Below, piece by piece: positions 21,197-31,179 of a stretch of DNA of 64,000 nucleotides. This DNA is from Endomychus coccineus. Lineage: Eukaryota > Arthropoda > Insecta > Coleoptera > Endomychidae. Position numbers and translations under genes: made by a program. The notes below the pieces were generated by a model, which worked only from the letters and a program-made list of their open reading frames with translations, did not search any database and had not been told where the DNA came from. How positions within the stretch are numbered: the stretch's first letter is position 1; every line of letters begins with the position of its first letter. Location: positions 26,330,297 through 26,394,296 of the forward strand of contig OY294068.1 in assembly GCA_958510875.1 (NCBI GenBank), in the 5' to 3' direction.

Positions 21197-21739
21197 TAGA
21201 ATTAAATAGACGAGGATTACTAAACAATGCCTTACTATTCCAACAAGATGGGGCAACAGCTCATACCGCCAGAAACTCAATGAGGGTCCTGCGAGAAATG
21301 TTTAATGGCCAACTCATTTCTCGATTCGGAGATTTGCTTTGGCCTTCGAGGTCCCCCGACTTAACGGCACCCGATTTTTTCCTGTGGGTATATTTAAAAG
21401 CCAAAGTGTTTGCGAGTCGTCCAGGTACAATCGAGCGAGGAACTGAAAGTAAAAATTCGTGAAGAAGTTGAAGGAATAGACGACGGTTTGCTACGCCGTG
21501 TAATGAACCACTTTTTATCTAATATTGAAAAATGTGTTGAAGTTGGTGGAGGTCATTTAGAAGACGTGATTTTTAAAAGTTACAATTAAATTAGCCAAAT
21601 ATTTATAAGTTATCATTAATCCCAAAGAGTTAGCTGTAATTTAGTAAAATAAAAAGTTTGTTTTGTTAACTAAAAAACTTTTAATTCAAATATTAAAATA
21701 GGTAGTCTATTATTGGGAACCCTGTATAATATCTATGGG

Positions 21740-22600
21740 ACTGCTATCTGATAAGATAGTCAATGAATGACAATGCTGCGTTATCAATGTTTATTCCAGG
21801 GAACTTGAGAATTGAATCCCATAGATCGATTAAATATTCAAGAAAATGTTTATGCATATATCTCCTGTTATGGTATGTTAAAAAATGAAGCATTGGAATC
21901 ATTATTATATATTTGGAGGTTATAGGCATCAGGAAAAGCCAAAGAGTCCCAAAACTTCGCAATTCAACAGAAATATGAAGTCTGATAGGGATAAGTTCGG
22001 CAGTTCTGCGTATCCTGGATCGATCTTGATGGACTAACAGAGAACATTTCCAAAAAACACTGACCATGGGAATCATCGACTAGACGGATAGCTCTCTTCT
22101 GAATAGAATGTAACAGCTTCAGAATGTTTTTGAGATCAGCTTCAAACTTGTAAACAGTACACAGTATATCATGAGGAGCTGCTGGGGCGTAAAGTACTCG
22201 TAGCACTGCATAGAAAACCAAGTTCATATGAAGCAGTTTTCGCAATCCACCTCACATGATAATGATAGTCCCATGAGAGGTTGTGATACCGAGCATGGAT
22301 ATTGAGGATTTCATAGGAATGATTCAACCTGACATTATCATATTAGGGATTGTGGGATCCGCCTTCCCAGAGCCCCTTTAGATTCATTGGATGCTATATG
22401 GGCTCTAGAGGAGAAAGTGGTGTGAACTGTTCTATCAGAAACAAGTTGGTGCCAATACAGAAACCTGTGGAACACCAGCCATTGCATCCTTCAACCACCA
22501 TATGAAGTGATCTACCTGAAAGCAAATTCGATAATATACGACGTACTTGGAATATTTTGGAAGATTCTCTAGAAGGTCTTGGTACCAAACTGCCTGCCAT
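21740..22600 (-). pseudogene. LINE ORF2 relic (RT to C-terminus)
   Basis: Read on the minus strand from 22600 downwards: a RRILSNLLSGRSLHMVVEG segment that matches the FLSGR-(V)VVEG block of LINE reverse transcriptase, broken remains of the PQGS-LAPT block, then an AKTASYELGFL-like stretch, LLHSIQKRAIRLVDDSH and a C-terminal FSVSPSRS-to-FWDSLAFPDAYNLQIY tail. This order is that of Jockey/CR1-group elements with the SIQRRAIRLIDD tail. Several frameshifts and stops make it dead. It is the same kind of LINE as those at 10.8 kb (plus strand) and 28.7 kb. Confidence 0.75.
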
Positions 22601-23822
22601 ATATGCTTTACTTATGCAAGCATCTCTTTGTTGATGAAAATCATTGTATTGAGCTCGATGATTGCTTTCTCCATTACTTTAAAGATCACAGATAGTTTAT
22701 AATTGTTAGGAAGCATTTTCTTTCCATCAGATAAAAATAACTTAGACTCTACCTACCTATCTCTCAGTTGAAAGAAAAGAGTGTAAGCAGTCTGCAAAGA
22801 ACATTTCTTGAACAGTAGGTGGAATTCCAAATGTAATGACAAAATATGTCGCGAAGTTTACAATCATGAAACCAGACATGTCGTTAATTTATTGTTTCGA
22901 AAAAGGAAAGCCGTATTGGCCTACATTACATTACGACGATAGTAGAATCTAAGTCAATCAACTCACATATTTTCCCCCCAAACCGTTTTCGGTTTTCACA
23001 ACACATTCTCACGTTCTCGACGACATTACAACATGGGAAAGAATATTCAAATTCAAGACGCTATTTCTTATTACATATATCAATAAATTGTACATACCAC
23101 TTCTTTAAGCTACCAGCTACGAATTCTTTAAATCATAAGATACGAAAATGGTTAACTTTCAAGATTCAAGTATCACATTTTATTAATATTCATGACGACT
23201 GCAATGTAAAAAAAATTGAGGAGTGGTCTTTTACTGAAACTCGTTTCAAGTTCAGTGGCCAATTCTCCATGAGTGATGAAGGACATGTCATATTTTGAAT
23301 CACGAGCGGGTTAACCTTAGTTGAATCTAATGAACCAATTATGTAATATTGTAACAACAGAACGACGTAAATTATACAATTCAACTGGCAAATTAATTTT
23401 ATTATGAAAACTCCTTTATGGTAGATTACAATACCGATAGCTTACTATAGTACGCATACGTGTTGTTGTTAAAGAAACTGGAAATTCCCACGTGCTTGGA
23501 AACAAAATACTTTCGTGAATAAATACATTACATCTTCAGAATACACTATTTAACAAAACTCAAAACAACTATATCTAAATCCTAAACAGAATTTTTTGAT
23601 ATATCGTTTTTGTTTGCCGTGGATACTGGTCCATTTCACCTGCAAACATTTGCCACTAGCGCATTTTTTGATCTTCGGTGTGGAATTTCAGATCGAAAAG
23701 TCAAATGGTTCTAGTACAAAAAAAATGATTGGTGGATTATTGAAACGTTTACTGCTTTACAAGGTCTGTTCGTCAAAACAAAATTTATCTCGTCTTTTAC
23801 TCATATGTATTAGTTTGGACTA
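22601..23822. other. unassigned sequence
   Basis: No gene or transposon end recognised between the LINE relic and the mariner starting at 23825. Confidence 0.45.
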
Positions 23823-24387
23823 TACGAGGGCAAGGAGAAAAGTCCCTGAAAAATGAAACAAGAAATGATTTATTTGATCAAAACTTATTTTATTTCTCAA
23901 CATAATCTCCTGGTTGCCCGATACACTCCGTTCAAAGTTTTTCTAATTTTTCGATTTTTCGATTGCAATGATCTCATATTTGGAACGAAATGTCTTTCTG
24001 CAGAGCCATTTCGTCAAGTTTGGGAATAGATAACTATCGCAGGGGACCAAGCCTGGAGAATATGGTGGATGATGAACCAACTCATAAAGGTACCTGTACA
24101 CTGTAGATTTTTTCTCGTAGAGTTACTCTAGCTAGAGCTCTCTAGATTTAGTCTAGAAGTGTACACAACATATAGAGCTCTCTAGCGGTTGCCTCTCTAG
24201 GATCTAGGTAGACTAACTAGAGTAGACGAAAATCTACAATGTACACGGAAATAGACACTATAGCTAGATCAGTCTAGATCTATTTGTTCAGTTGAATAGA
24301 CCAAATAGAGCGCGTGGAAACAGTTTTTGAAGTGAAAACTTCTTATGACGCGTTGGGCACTTTTGTGGGAGAGCATTTTCAGCCGTT

Positions 24388-24610
24388 CTCGCGACAGATG
24401 AGATTTTACACAGATATACTCCGCGTGTATTCTTATAATATATGTATACTATACGCGCTCTTTGCATGGGCATTCGTTCGTGCTCTCGCGACAGACGAGA
24501 TTACATACCTATGTATACTCAGAGTGTATAGGTATGCGAGAGCGCTGCATGCTATACGCAGTCTTTGCATGGGCATTCGTTCGTGCCCTCGCGACAGACG
24601 AGATCGCAAG
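24388..24610 (+). repeat. tandem repeat of about 100 bp inside the Harbinger
   Basis: CTCGCGACAGAYGAGA recurs at 24388, 24485 and 24588, with TTTGCATGGGCATTCGTTCG preceding the second and third. It creates a long open frame (24314 to 24814) that starts at GTG rather than ATG and has no recognised similarity. Confidence 0.7.
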
Positions 24611-25137
24611 CTTAGCACAACAAAATACAAAACTACTATTGATGCAGTATTCACAAGATATATAAATAGATTTAAATCAAAATTGTTCATTTCATACTTT
24701 AGTTACCATAGACCTATTGTTTCAGTTTTAGAATTTGATGAAAATCCTGATAATAATGATGAAAATGCTGATAATGATGATGTAAGAGTTGTTGAAATTA
24801 TGGATGAGAATTGATAAATTTTGTATTTACTATTTACTAATATTTACTCATTTAAATAAAACCAGTTCCTTCGAATATAGTTTCTATATTATTATACTTC
24901 ATGTCTATTCAAAAAGTGCCCACATTGCTTTGATAAACTTGATTTTTTATGAACAATTTCTCATGTCGCGAGCGCACCTAAAAATGCTCACCCAAAAAAG
25001 TGCCCAACGCGCCATAAGTTCAAGTTTTCACTTCTGCCTGCACTCCCGGAGTGCGCTGACTTTTTTTTTCGATATTGTTTTGTTAAAGGTACCTAATTAT
25101 AAATTTTTATACATTTTCTTTTGCATTTATTTGTACA

Positions 25138-25392
25138 ATGGCCGATGTTGTGTGGGACTAGCAAAAAACCTATAAACTAATTGAGCTTCTTGAATCGTCT
25201 CCTGAACTGTGGAATTGTACACTGAAGGAATACAGAGACAGGCAACTAAAGGCAAAATGTATGGAAACAATTGCTCAAAAATTGGAAATGAGTTCTGCAG
25301 AAGTTGGTAGAAAGTTACATAATCTTCGGTGCCAAATAAGAAATAAGAAGAGTGGAGCAGGTGCAGATGAGACCGTGAAAAGCTGGTAATCA
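25138..25392 (+). pseudogene. MADF-domain protein of the Harbinger element
   Basis: From the ATG at 25138 the frame reads seven codons, hits a TAG at 25159, and then encodes a clear MADF (Myb/SANT-like) DNA-binding domain: LIELLESSPELWNCTLKEY, a YRDRQLKAK tract, IAQKLEMSS-EVGRKLHNLR and the KKSGAGADETVKSW tail that ends at TAA. In Harbinger transposons a separate Myb/SANT- or MADF-type protein helps target the transposase. The early stop and the loss of everything after the GADE-SW motif make it non-functional. It faces the transposase fragment, as in intact relatives. Confidence 0.8.
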
Positions 25393-25550
25393 TTTTTGGA
25401 CATTCGTATGAAATTTTCGTACGAAGTGGTATCTTCTACACTCATTTCTTTCAGTAACTTTGCGTGCACTCCTTCGTCATCTCTTTTTGATATCCAATTT
25501 CTCACCCACAACCTCTTCGTTTTTTTCGATTTTAATTCCTGTTTTTTTTA
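25393..25550 (-). pseudogene. HARBI1-type transposase, N-terminal fragment
   Basis: On the minus strand the frame reads KRLWVRNWISKRDDEGVHAK and then LLKEMSVEDTTSYENFIRM and SKNDYQLL-like codons. This is the conserved WVRPWI...LL-EL-xED-xxYxNFLRM opening of insect Harbinger transposases. The DDE catalytic domain is gone: the frame runs straight into the antisense of the MADF gene at about 25393. No ATG is seen at the left end. It supports calling the host element a Harbinger. Confidence 0.8.
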
Positions 25551-26281
25551 AATCAAACTACACACTATAATTGCAGCTGCAACGCGTTTGCGGTCCGACA
25601 TTTTTCGTACAAAGAAAACGAACTAACAGCCAAAATGCTCTCTCAATAAAAACTATCTAGACTATCAAGTTTGACCAATGTACATGGGCCGTAGACTTAT
25701 CTAGGTAGATTTGATCTATGCGCTCTTTATGACTGCTCTAATTAGAGCACATTTCACTCTAGTGCAAACACACTTCTAGTGCAGTCTAGCTAGAGCGATC
25801 TAAATCTAGCTGTATTTACCTCTACAGTGTACAGGAGCCTTAACGCACTTTCTTCTTTGCCAAATACGACCGCTTTCGTTTCAAATCGGAGTCGAATCGA
25901 TCCAACAGCTCTGCATAATATACGCCGGTGATCGTTCTGCCATTGTCAATGTAATCGATATGGACGATTCCGTGGGCACCCCAAAAAACTGTCGCCATGA
26001 CTTTTTTGGCCGATAAAACCACTTTGACTTTTTTCGGCTTCGATTGACCAAGACAAGTCCACTGTTTCGACTGTTATTTGGTCTTTGGTGTGTTGTGGTG
26101 GATCCATGTTTTGTCCACGGTTACGGAACGGCGCAAAAAGTCCTTCTTATCTTAACCCTCCTTTCGAGTTGTCACATGGTCGTGCTTGTTGACAATAGAG
26201 AGCAAATGCGGCACCCATCTGGCAGATAGCTTTCTCATATTCAAAATTTTATGCAAAATCGTTCGGTTGAGATGCCCGTAG

Positions 26282-26540
26282 CGCGACCTTTGCAGATCTG
26301 TTGTGTATGCCCTCTTGTTATGTTGGAGTTCCCTGTCTAGACCCGTCTTTATTACTAGCTCCATAGGCCAGACCTCAGGTCCTTCATATAATGAGAGGGT
26401 TGTGGTTTTTCATTTCCTGTCGTTGAGAACCTTAGCCTTGTTAGGCATTCGCAGTAGCACAGTATGTATTATACTGAGGTCTCCTCGTCTTCTTGGCAGA
26501 ACCTGCGAAGGGTTGTATCTGCCAGTCAGATGTTGTTCCC
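26282..26540 (-). pseudogene. LINE C-terminal tail fragment
   Basis: One minus-strand frame reads FCQEDEETSV, a stop, then ILCYCECLTRLRFSTTGN. This resembles the CRFC-E-ETPxHLLxCE zinc-like tail that follows RNase H in Jockey-group LINEs. The next frame holds YEGPEVWPMELVIKTGL. The join to mariner sequence is at about 26281, inside the mariner helix-turn-helix region. A similar tail is better preserved at 33740-33930. Confidence 0.6.
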
Positions 26541-26549
26541 AGTAGTAGT

Positions 26550-27110
26550 AGCTTTACTGGTGAATGGTAGCCATTCATGAAGCACTGAATCACATACTAA
26601 GAAGTGCCATTGAATCTAAGTTCGTCATCTGGTCAGACTCTCTGAGTTCTCTGTACCCCATTAACAACATTGCTGTTTCAATTCGGGAAACCAAAATCCT
26701 CGATAAAGGCAATAAACTTATTTTTCTCCTCTCCCATATAGGCATAAGAAGAAATTAATTAGCGGACGAAAAGGCACTTTCGGTTACTACCAGTAATGAT
26801 GCTATAGAAAGAAAAATATTCATGAAACAAGATTAAATGTTATCAGAAACATATTTACGTAAACCTGGAAACGTGAATGGATACAAAGGAATTCAAAATT
26901 GGAAAAAATTAAACAACAAGCAATCACTAAACTGACAATTCTACAAAATAGAAAGGACCAAATTGTGATATCCAGATAGGCCACACATCAATGATACATC
27001 AACCTACTTAAAAAAGAAAACCCACCAATATGCGATCAATACCAATGCGATGATTTCCAGAAATACGTAAATGACCGCCTAGAAGATTATCCCTCAAGAT
27101 ACTAAATTTA
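26550..27110 (+). pseudogene. LINE RNase H and tail fragment
   Basis: The plus-strand frame at 26564-26758 holds IHEALNHILRSAIESKFVIW, SDSLSSL and, after a small deletion, SHIGIRRN, then a stop and LADEKAL. These are the RNase H motifs EALxH, (F)SDSLSSL and SHVGIxGNExAD. Past 26900, in other frames, come QIGHTSMIH and LLKKENPPICDQYQC, the RIGHTxLTHxxLLxKExPPxCxxC tail. Frameshifts and stops are frequent. It is a different LINE from the minus-strand tail next to it. Confidence 0.7.
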
Positions 27111-27163
27111 CTTGGAACCATGACTGTAATAGATATACAATGTGCTGAAGTTACTTAAAAATA

Positions 27164-28418
27164 CCGGGATATCAAAAATTATCTTGGTCAAGGGTGGTTG
27201 TGGAATCTAAATCGTGTGTCTTACTTTACGTTTGAAATAATTATGTCACTGTCACACTGACATCATCAATAACCTACAAATTTCATACCTTTTTATTTCA
27301 GTTGTAAAACAATAATGAACTACAAATTAAAAATTATCTTGGTCAAGGGTGGTTGTGGAATCTAAAACGTGTGTCTTATTTTACGTTTGAAATAATTATG
27401 TCACTGTCACACTGACATCATCAATAACCTACAAATTTCATACCTTTTTATTTCAGTTGTAAAACAATAATGAACTACAAATTAAAAATTATCTTGGTCA
27501 AGGGTGGTTGTGGAATCTAAAACGTGTGTCTTATTTTACGTTTGAAATAATTATGTCACTGTCACACTGATATCATCAATAACCTACAAATTTCATACCT
27601 ATTTATTTCAGTTGTAAAACAATAATGAACTACAAATTATGAAATAATTATGTGAAGTTTGAACCTTTTCAGAGGTCAAAATCCGGGTCAAAAACTGTTT
27701 TGAAATAGTTAATTTTCCGTAAATCGAATGACGTTCACGTGAGAAGCCCGTAGCACGCGAGTTAGAAAAGTGCAAGCTGGTTGTACCTAATACGGCTTTA
27801 CGACGACTTTTCGCTCCATGTAGTTAGATTCAGTATCGGACCGTGCCCAACTGCCCTTCTTTTTTCGATAAATGTCTATTAAATAGGAAAATGTAATTAA
27901 AACAGTTTGAGCTATTCTCAGATCTCAGCTACGTGCGTCTAACGTGCGACGTACCAAAGGGAATTTTCTCGCGACTAAAATATACAAGAAGCGGGTAAAA
28001 GCTAGCGGCCCATAGCCAAGAATACTTTATTACAACAGGCGCCGGTCGCACGGGGCAAGAAACGGCCCCAGATTAACAAGACCGAGGTAAAATGTATAAA
28101 CTCTTTCTTACGCAAAGCGAGCTCCTCGAGGCATATGCCAAAATGATTTCGTTCGTAGCTAATTACATAGGACGTCTGGCGTTCATGCAATTATGTTTTT
28201 AGATAATTCGAACCTTCTAATTTCGATAGGCCACGTGAAAATCCCGGAGTCCAAAGCGCTAAAAACTTCTGAGTGTTACAACATTCGTATAAAATTGCGA
28301 AATTTCGCACTTTTAGAAACCACAAATTAATTATGACATAATTATTTCAAACGTAAAATAAGACACACGTTTTAGATTCCACAACCACCCTTGACCAAGA
28401 TAATTTTTGATATCCCGG
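27164..28418. mobile_element. 1255-bp TIR element with TA target
   Basis: Terminal inverted repeats of about 85-90 bp begin CCGGGATATCAAAAATTATC and are almost identical at both ends. TA flanks both sides (27162-27163 and 28419-28420). There is no transposase frame inside, so it is a non-autonomous element, probably of the Tc1/mariner type by its target. Most of its left TIR is part of a 155-bp unit that is repeated three times (next entry). Confidence 0.8.
27176..27640 (+). repeat. 155-bp tandem repeat, three copies
   Basis: The units start at 27176, 27331 and 27486 (AAATTATCTTGGTCAAGGGT) and end with ATAATGAACTACAAATTA. They differ by only a few substitutions, so the expansion is recent compared with the rest of the element. 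Each unit includes the inner TIR sequence. Confidence 0.95.
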
Positions 28419-28649
28419 TACTAATTTATACAAAATTATATAAATATCAACAACTGAATATTATATAGTAATGGCGCTAATAACCCATAGCTCTTGATGC
28501 GCTTCGTTCTGGAGAAGAAACAAAGTAAGTCTTCAATGAAAACAATTTCTAGTGTAAGTCAGTTCCAGTTTTCGATAAAATAAAAGTGAATGAATTTTAG
28601 CTGAATTATGAGAGTTCCACATGTCCTATGCAAATCCCTAGGAACGACT

Positions 28650-29010
28650 ATTCACTGAATCTCTCGTGGTGGAACTGACGAAATTTCTGATGAAGAGATC
28701 GCTCACATCAACCAGACAAATAGCTCTCTTCTGGATATAATCCAAGAGTTTCAGCGTAAGTTTGGGAGCCGAACTCCAAACAATGTGAACAGTACTCCAG
28801 GACAGGTCGAGTCTGTGCTTTGTCGATTATGAGGAGGTGCGGGGATGCAAAGTAGCTCTTGGCACGGAATAGATAACCAAGTTTTTGTGAAGCGGTTTTC
28901 GCAATGGACCTCACATGATCATTCCCTGAGAGGGTGCTGTTGGTGGTGATTCCGAGCATGAATCTGGAAGACATATGACTGTGGAATAGAGTGGTGCAAA
29001 AGAAGAATAT
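28650..29010 (-). pseudogene. LINE ORF2 C-terminal relic
   Basis: The minus-strand frame 28708-28974 reads FMLGITTNSTLSGNDHVRSI, then AKTASQKLGYLFRAKSYFAS, PHLLIIDKAQTRPVLEYCSH and, degraded, YPEES. This is the LGVxI-L-W-HV-xIAKTASQKLGxLFRARxxF ... YKAQIRPxMEYCSH ... IQRRA region that follows the reverse-transcriptase fingers in Jockey/CR1-group LINEs. Both ends fade out. The element is dead; it probably shares ancestry with the relics at 10.8 and 22 kb. Confidence 0.8.
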
Positions 29011-29313
29011 CTAGACCAAGACAAATCTCTTCCATTATTCTTGTATGTGCCAAAATGATTTGACCGTTAACACATAGTTTAAAGGTTGGGGTTGGCTATG
29101 TCTTTCTTCGTGGAGGGTGTCTTTGCCTTCCATGGCTATGCTTTCAGATAGGCCAATTTTGAATTTCATCTCTTATTCCAGTGAAACAACTATATTGTAA
29201 TCAAAATTTCCTAACATCCTGTAGTGCATAAAATTGTAAACAAAATTCACACTGATCCTTCTATTTTGAGAGAATAATGAAAATGTATAAGCGTTCAAAA
29301 CATTAATGTAGTA

Positions 29314-30311
29314 GTCCAGGCAATAAGTCCGGAAAAAGACCATAATAAAAAAAATATATAGTAAGCTAGAATTTCAAAACTTTTTGCATTTTGTTCATAA
29401 TACCCCATAGATCATTCATGACTATCAAGACCGCGGGGGTCGACCTTCCTACTCCCTCAAAACGGGGTTTCAACCCCTCAGAGGAGTATTCTTATATAAA
29501 CAGTCCAAAATTAATGTAATAAGAGCCGAAAATGACTCCTAGTATGTTTTTTGGGTCGCTGATCACGATTCCGCTGTAATTTTTCCCAAAAAAGTCTCTC
29601 CAGATGGAAAATTCAGGAAATTTGAGATTTTCCTGAGACGTTTGTGAATAATAAAGTATAATTTTGTTGCAAAAAATTACCTCTAGTCATGACCTCCAGT
29701 CATTTTTGCAACAAAATTATACCTTATTATTCACAAACGCCTCAGGAAAATCTCAAATTTCCCGAATTTTCCATCTGGAGAGACTTTTTTGGAAAAAATT
29801 ACAGCGGAATCGTGATCAGCGACCCAAAAAACCTACTAGAGGTCATTTTTGCAACAAAATTATACTTTATTATTCACAAACGTCTCAGGAAAATCTCAAA
29901 TTTCCCGAATTTTCCATCTGGAGTTTTTTGGGAAAAATAACAGCGGAATCGTGATCAGCGACCCAAAAAACCTACTAGACGTAATTTTTGCAACAAAATT
30001 ATATATTATATATAAATTTTCCAAATTTCCCATCTGGAGGGAGTTTTCCGAGAAAACTAACTGCGGAATCGTGATCAGCGACCCAAAAAACATACTAGGT
30101 GTCATTGTCGGTTCTTAATTCTTTAATTTTGGAATGTTTTTATAAGAATGCTCCTCTGAGGGGTTGAAACCCCATTTTGAGGGGGTAGAAAGGTCGACCC
30201 CCGCGGTCTTGATAGTCATGAATGATCTATGGAGTATTAGGAACAAAATGCAAAAAAATTTTTGAAATTCTGGCTTAATATATATATTTTTTTCTGGTTC
30301 GTTGCCTGGAC
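29314..30311. mobile_element. 998-bp foldback TIR element with TA target
   Basis: The ends are GTCCAGGCAA and its inverse, each flanked by TA (29312-29313 and 30312-30313). The inverted arms extend roughly 260 bp with high identity and share a GC-rich tract CCGCGGGGGTCGACC and an ATCATTCATGACTATCAAGA tract. The centre is built of about 140-bp tandem units. No transposase. The open frames in the repeats are by-products. Confidence 0.8.
29700..30103 (+). repeat. about 140-bp tandem repeat, three copies
   Basis: The units begin at 29700, 29843 and 29982 with (T)AATTTTTGCAAC or TCATTTTTGCAAC and contain TCGTGATCAGCGACCCAAAA. An inverted copy of the unit lies at about 29530-29690, so the same block occurs four times in this element. 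Confidence 0.85.
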
Positions 30312-30609
30312 TATAAGTCTCGCGATCATTAAAATAATGTTTTGGCGACAATGCGAACCGTTACACATATGCTGAAAAAGCCAACCGGAACTTATTATAT
30401 ACAATAGTGGACCATGTTGTTCTCCTATCAAGGTTACTTGTTCGACTTCATAGTGTTCATCTCTTAGAAAATGAAGAAAATGAATTCAGCATCTACATCA
30501 AAACAGTTTGAATACCTAGCCTTATTATGTAACTACAGTATCACCCCTTCAGATCAGATCATATTCTCGGATATGCAGACGATGGAAGACAATAATCCAA
30601 ACAACTTAC

Positions 30610-30793
30610 AGTCTACTGGATGGTTCATTGGCAGCTTCATCTCCCTCTATCCTATACACTTTTCCAGACATGACGTACTCGAAACTGTCCGCTCTAGATC
30701 CGTCTGTTTCTAATCCCTGAGGATTCCAATCACCTCCATCTGGATAGCCATCTTCCCGTAACGTTGTCGCCAAGACTAATCGAAATTTATCAC
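30610..30793 (-). CDS. RNA polymerase subunit RPB8 (RPABC3), one internal exon
   Basis: RPB8 is a small subunit shared by nuclear RNA polymerases I, II and III. The minus-strand exon encodes [20 protein letters not shown], then a [19 protein letters not shown] stretch and [20 protein letters not shown]. This matches the conserved central part of animal RPB8 (GDKFRLV, TLREDG, (Q/S)[16 protein letters not shown]). It is bounded by a good acceptor (TTTTCTTCCTTTTTCAG before GTGAT) and donor (AGACT then GTAAGT). The phases are consistent: it enters one base into a Gly codon and leaves two bases into a Leu codon. It has no stop or frameshift. The upstream exon(s) for the first about 55 residues and the last exon were not found in this window, so introns here must be long or this is an orphan copy. 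It is the only confident host-gene sequence. Confidence 0.9.
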
Positions 30794-30884
30794 CTGAAAA
30801 AGGAAGAAAACCGTATAAATAGGTATAGACATGTTAATAAGACATAATCTTGTTTGTTCAAAACTGCAAATCTGTTTTCAGGAG

Positions 30885-31179
30885 TCAAATTAACAATAAT
30901 TCTCGTTAAACATTTTTTGTTGTTGCAAAACCATTGTTTTATTCCAGTTTGTAAATTATTGATTTCCTAGTAAATTTACTTAATTTGGGTTTGAGAAACA
31001 ACCACGTATAATTGAATTTTCGGAATATCTTTCAACGGGATTACGCCCAAAATATAATTTTCAAGTGTTTGGCGATTACTGTTGTTCTCAAATTAAAAAA
31101 AACTACCAAAAGTTTCAAAATGGAATAAAACGGATTTGCACAAAAAAACATATCTAACAAATTATTGTTAATTTGGCTT
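30885..31179. repeat. hairpin-forming inverted repeat in the putative RPB8 intron
   Basis: The left arm (about 30885-30955, CAAATTAACAATAATT) and right arm (about 31112-31179, AATTATTGTTAATTTG) pair imperfectly over about 65 bp, with 160 bp between them. It starts about 90 bp upstream (in gene sense) of the RPB8 exon. Possibly a small MITE. Confidence 0.5.

Larger units (their letters stand above)
20868..21589 (+). pseudogene. mariner-like transposase, 3' part
   Basis: Continues the gene of 13851-14462. From 20868 the frame reads IIDPYFFEDENNRAVTITSE and a YVNMLETFL segment, then is cut by a 225-bp insertion at 20972. After it come RGLLNNALLFQQDGATAHTA (second catalytic Asp), an ISRFGD segment and WPSRSPDLTAPDFFLW (third Asp), and finally a C-terminus ending in the GGGHLEDVIF motif before the TAA at 21587-21589. 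Besides the insertions, a 2-bp frame error near 21435 interrupts the tail. All three catalytic Asp positions survive, so the copy was fairly young when it was hit. Confidence 0.9.
13586..21724 (+). mobile_element. mariner-like transposon (DUF4817 type) split by two later insertions
   Basis: The outer TIRs are CTGGGTTCCCCATAATAGAC at 13586 and the inverse of GTCTATTATTGGGAACC ending at 21724. Each is next to TA (13584-13585 and 21725-21726). Removing the BEL element (14463-20862 plus one 5-bp duplication) and the small insertion (20972-21196) leaves an element of about 1.5 kb with one transposase gene. The nesting order is therefore mariner first, then BEL and the Penelope-like piece independently. 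Confidence 0.9.
24088..25840. mobile_element. PIF/Harbinger transposon, internally deleted
   Basis: The TIRs are AGGTACCTGTACACTGTAGA (left) and the inverse of TCTACAGTGTACAGGAGCCT (right), 18 of 20 matching. Both sides show TAA (24085-24087 and 25841-25843), the TWA target expected for Harbinger elements. Inside are a MADF-domain gene fragment (plus) and the N-terminal piece of a HARBI1-type transposase (minus). These are the two proteins such elements normally encode, here fused head-on by a deletion near 25393. Subterminal CTCTAG/CTAGAG words are dense at both ends. Confidence 0.85.
23825..26281 (-). mobile_element. mariner copy, split by a Harbinger and truncated
   Basis: The left TIR CGAGGGCAAGGAGAAAAG follows TA at 23823-23824. 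Minus-strand transposase pieces flank the Harbinger element. On the low side are HHPPYSPGLVPCD (the YSPDLAP block) and a C-terminal part. On the high side (25844-26281) are TVFWGAHGIVHIDY, GVYYAELLDRFDSDLKRKR and the HTH-linker region. The two sides meet at KKKV/RYELVHH, so about 22 residues including the HQDNAP catalytic block were already missing before the Harbinger landed. The 5' half beyond 26281 is lost and abuts a LINE piece. Confidence 0.85.

Noticed and set aside
24314..24814. 166-codon plus-strand open frame inside the Harbinger
   Set aside because: It starts at GTG, consists mainly of a translated 100-bp tandem repeat, and is followed by low-complexity Asp/Asn codons. No family motif is present.
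29664..30118. Three overlapping frames with repeated peptide (NFPNFPSG-like) units
   Set aside because: They translate the 140-bp tandem repeats of a non-coding TIR element in different frames.
30420..30480. Minus-strand codons resembling the last RPB8 exon (HYEVEQ)
   Set aside because: Only a few residues resemble HGFEVDQ, the following codons do not match the conserved YLLMKKLAF end, and there is no splice acceptor at the right phase.
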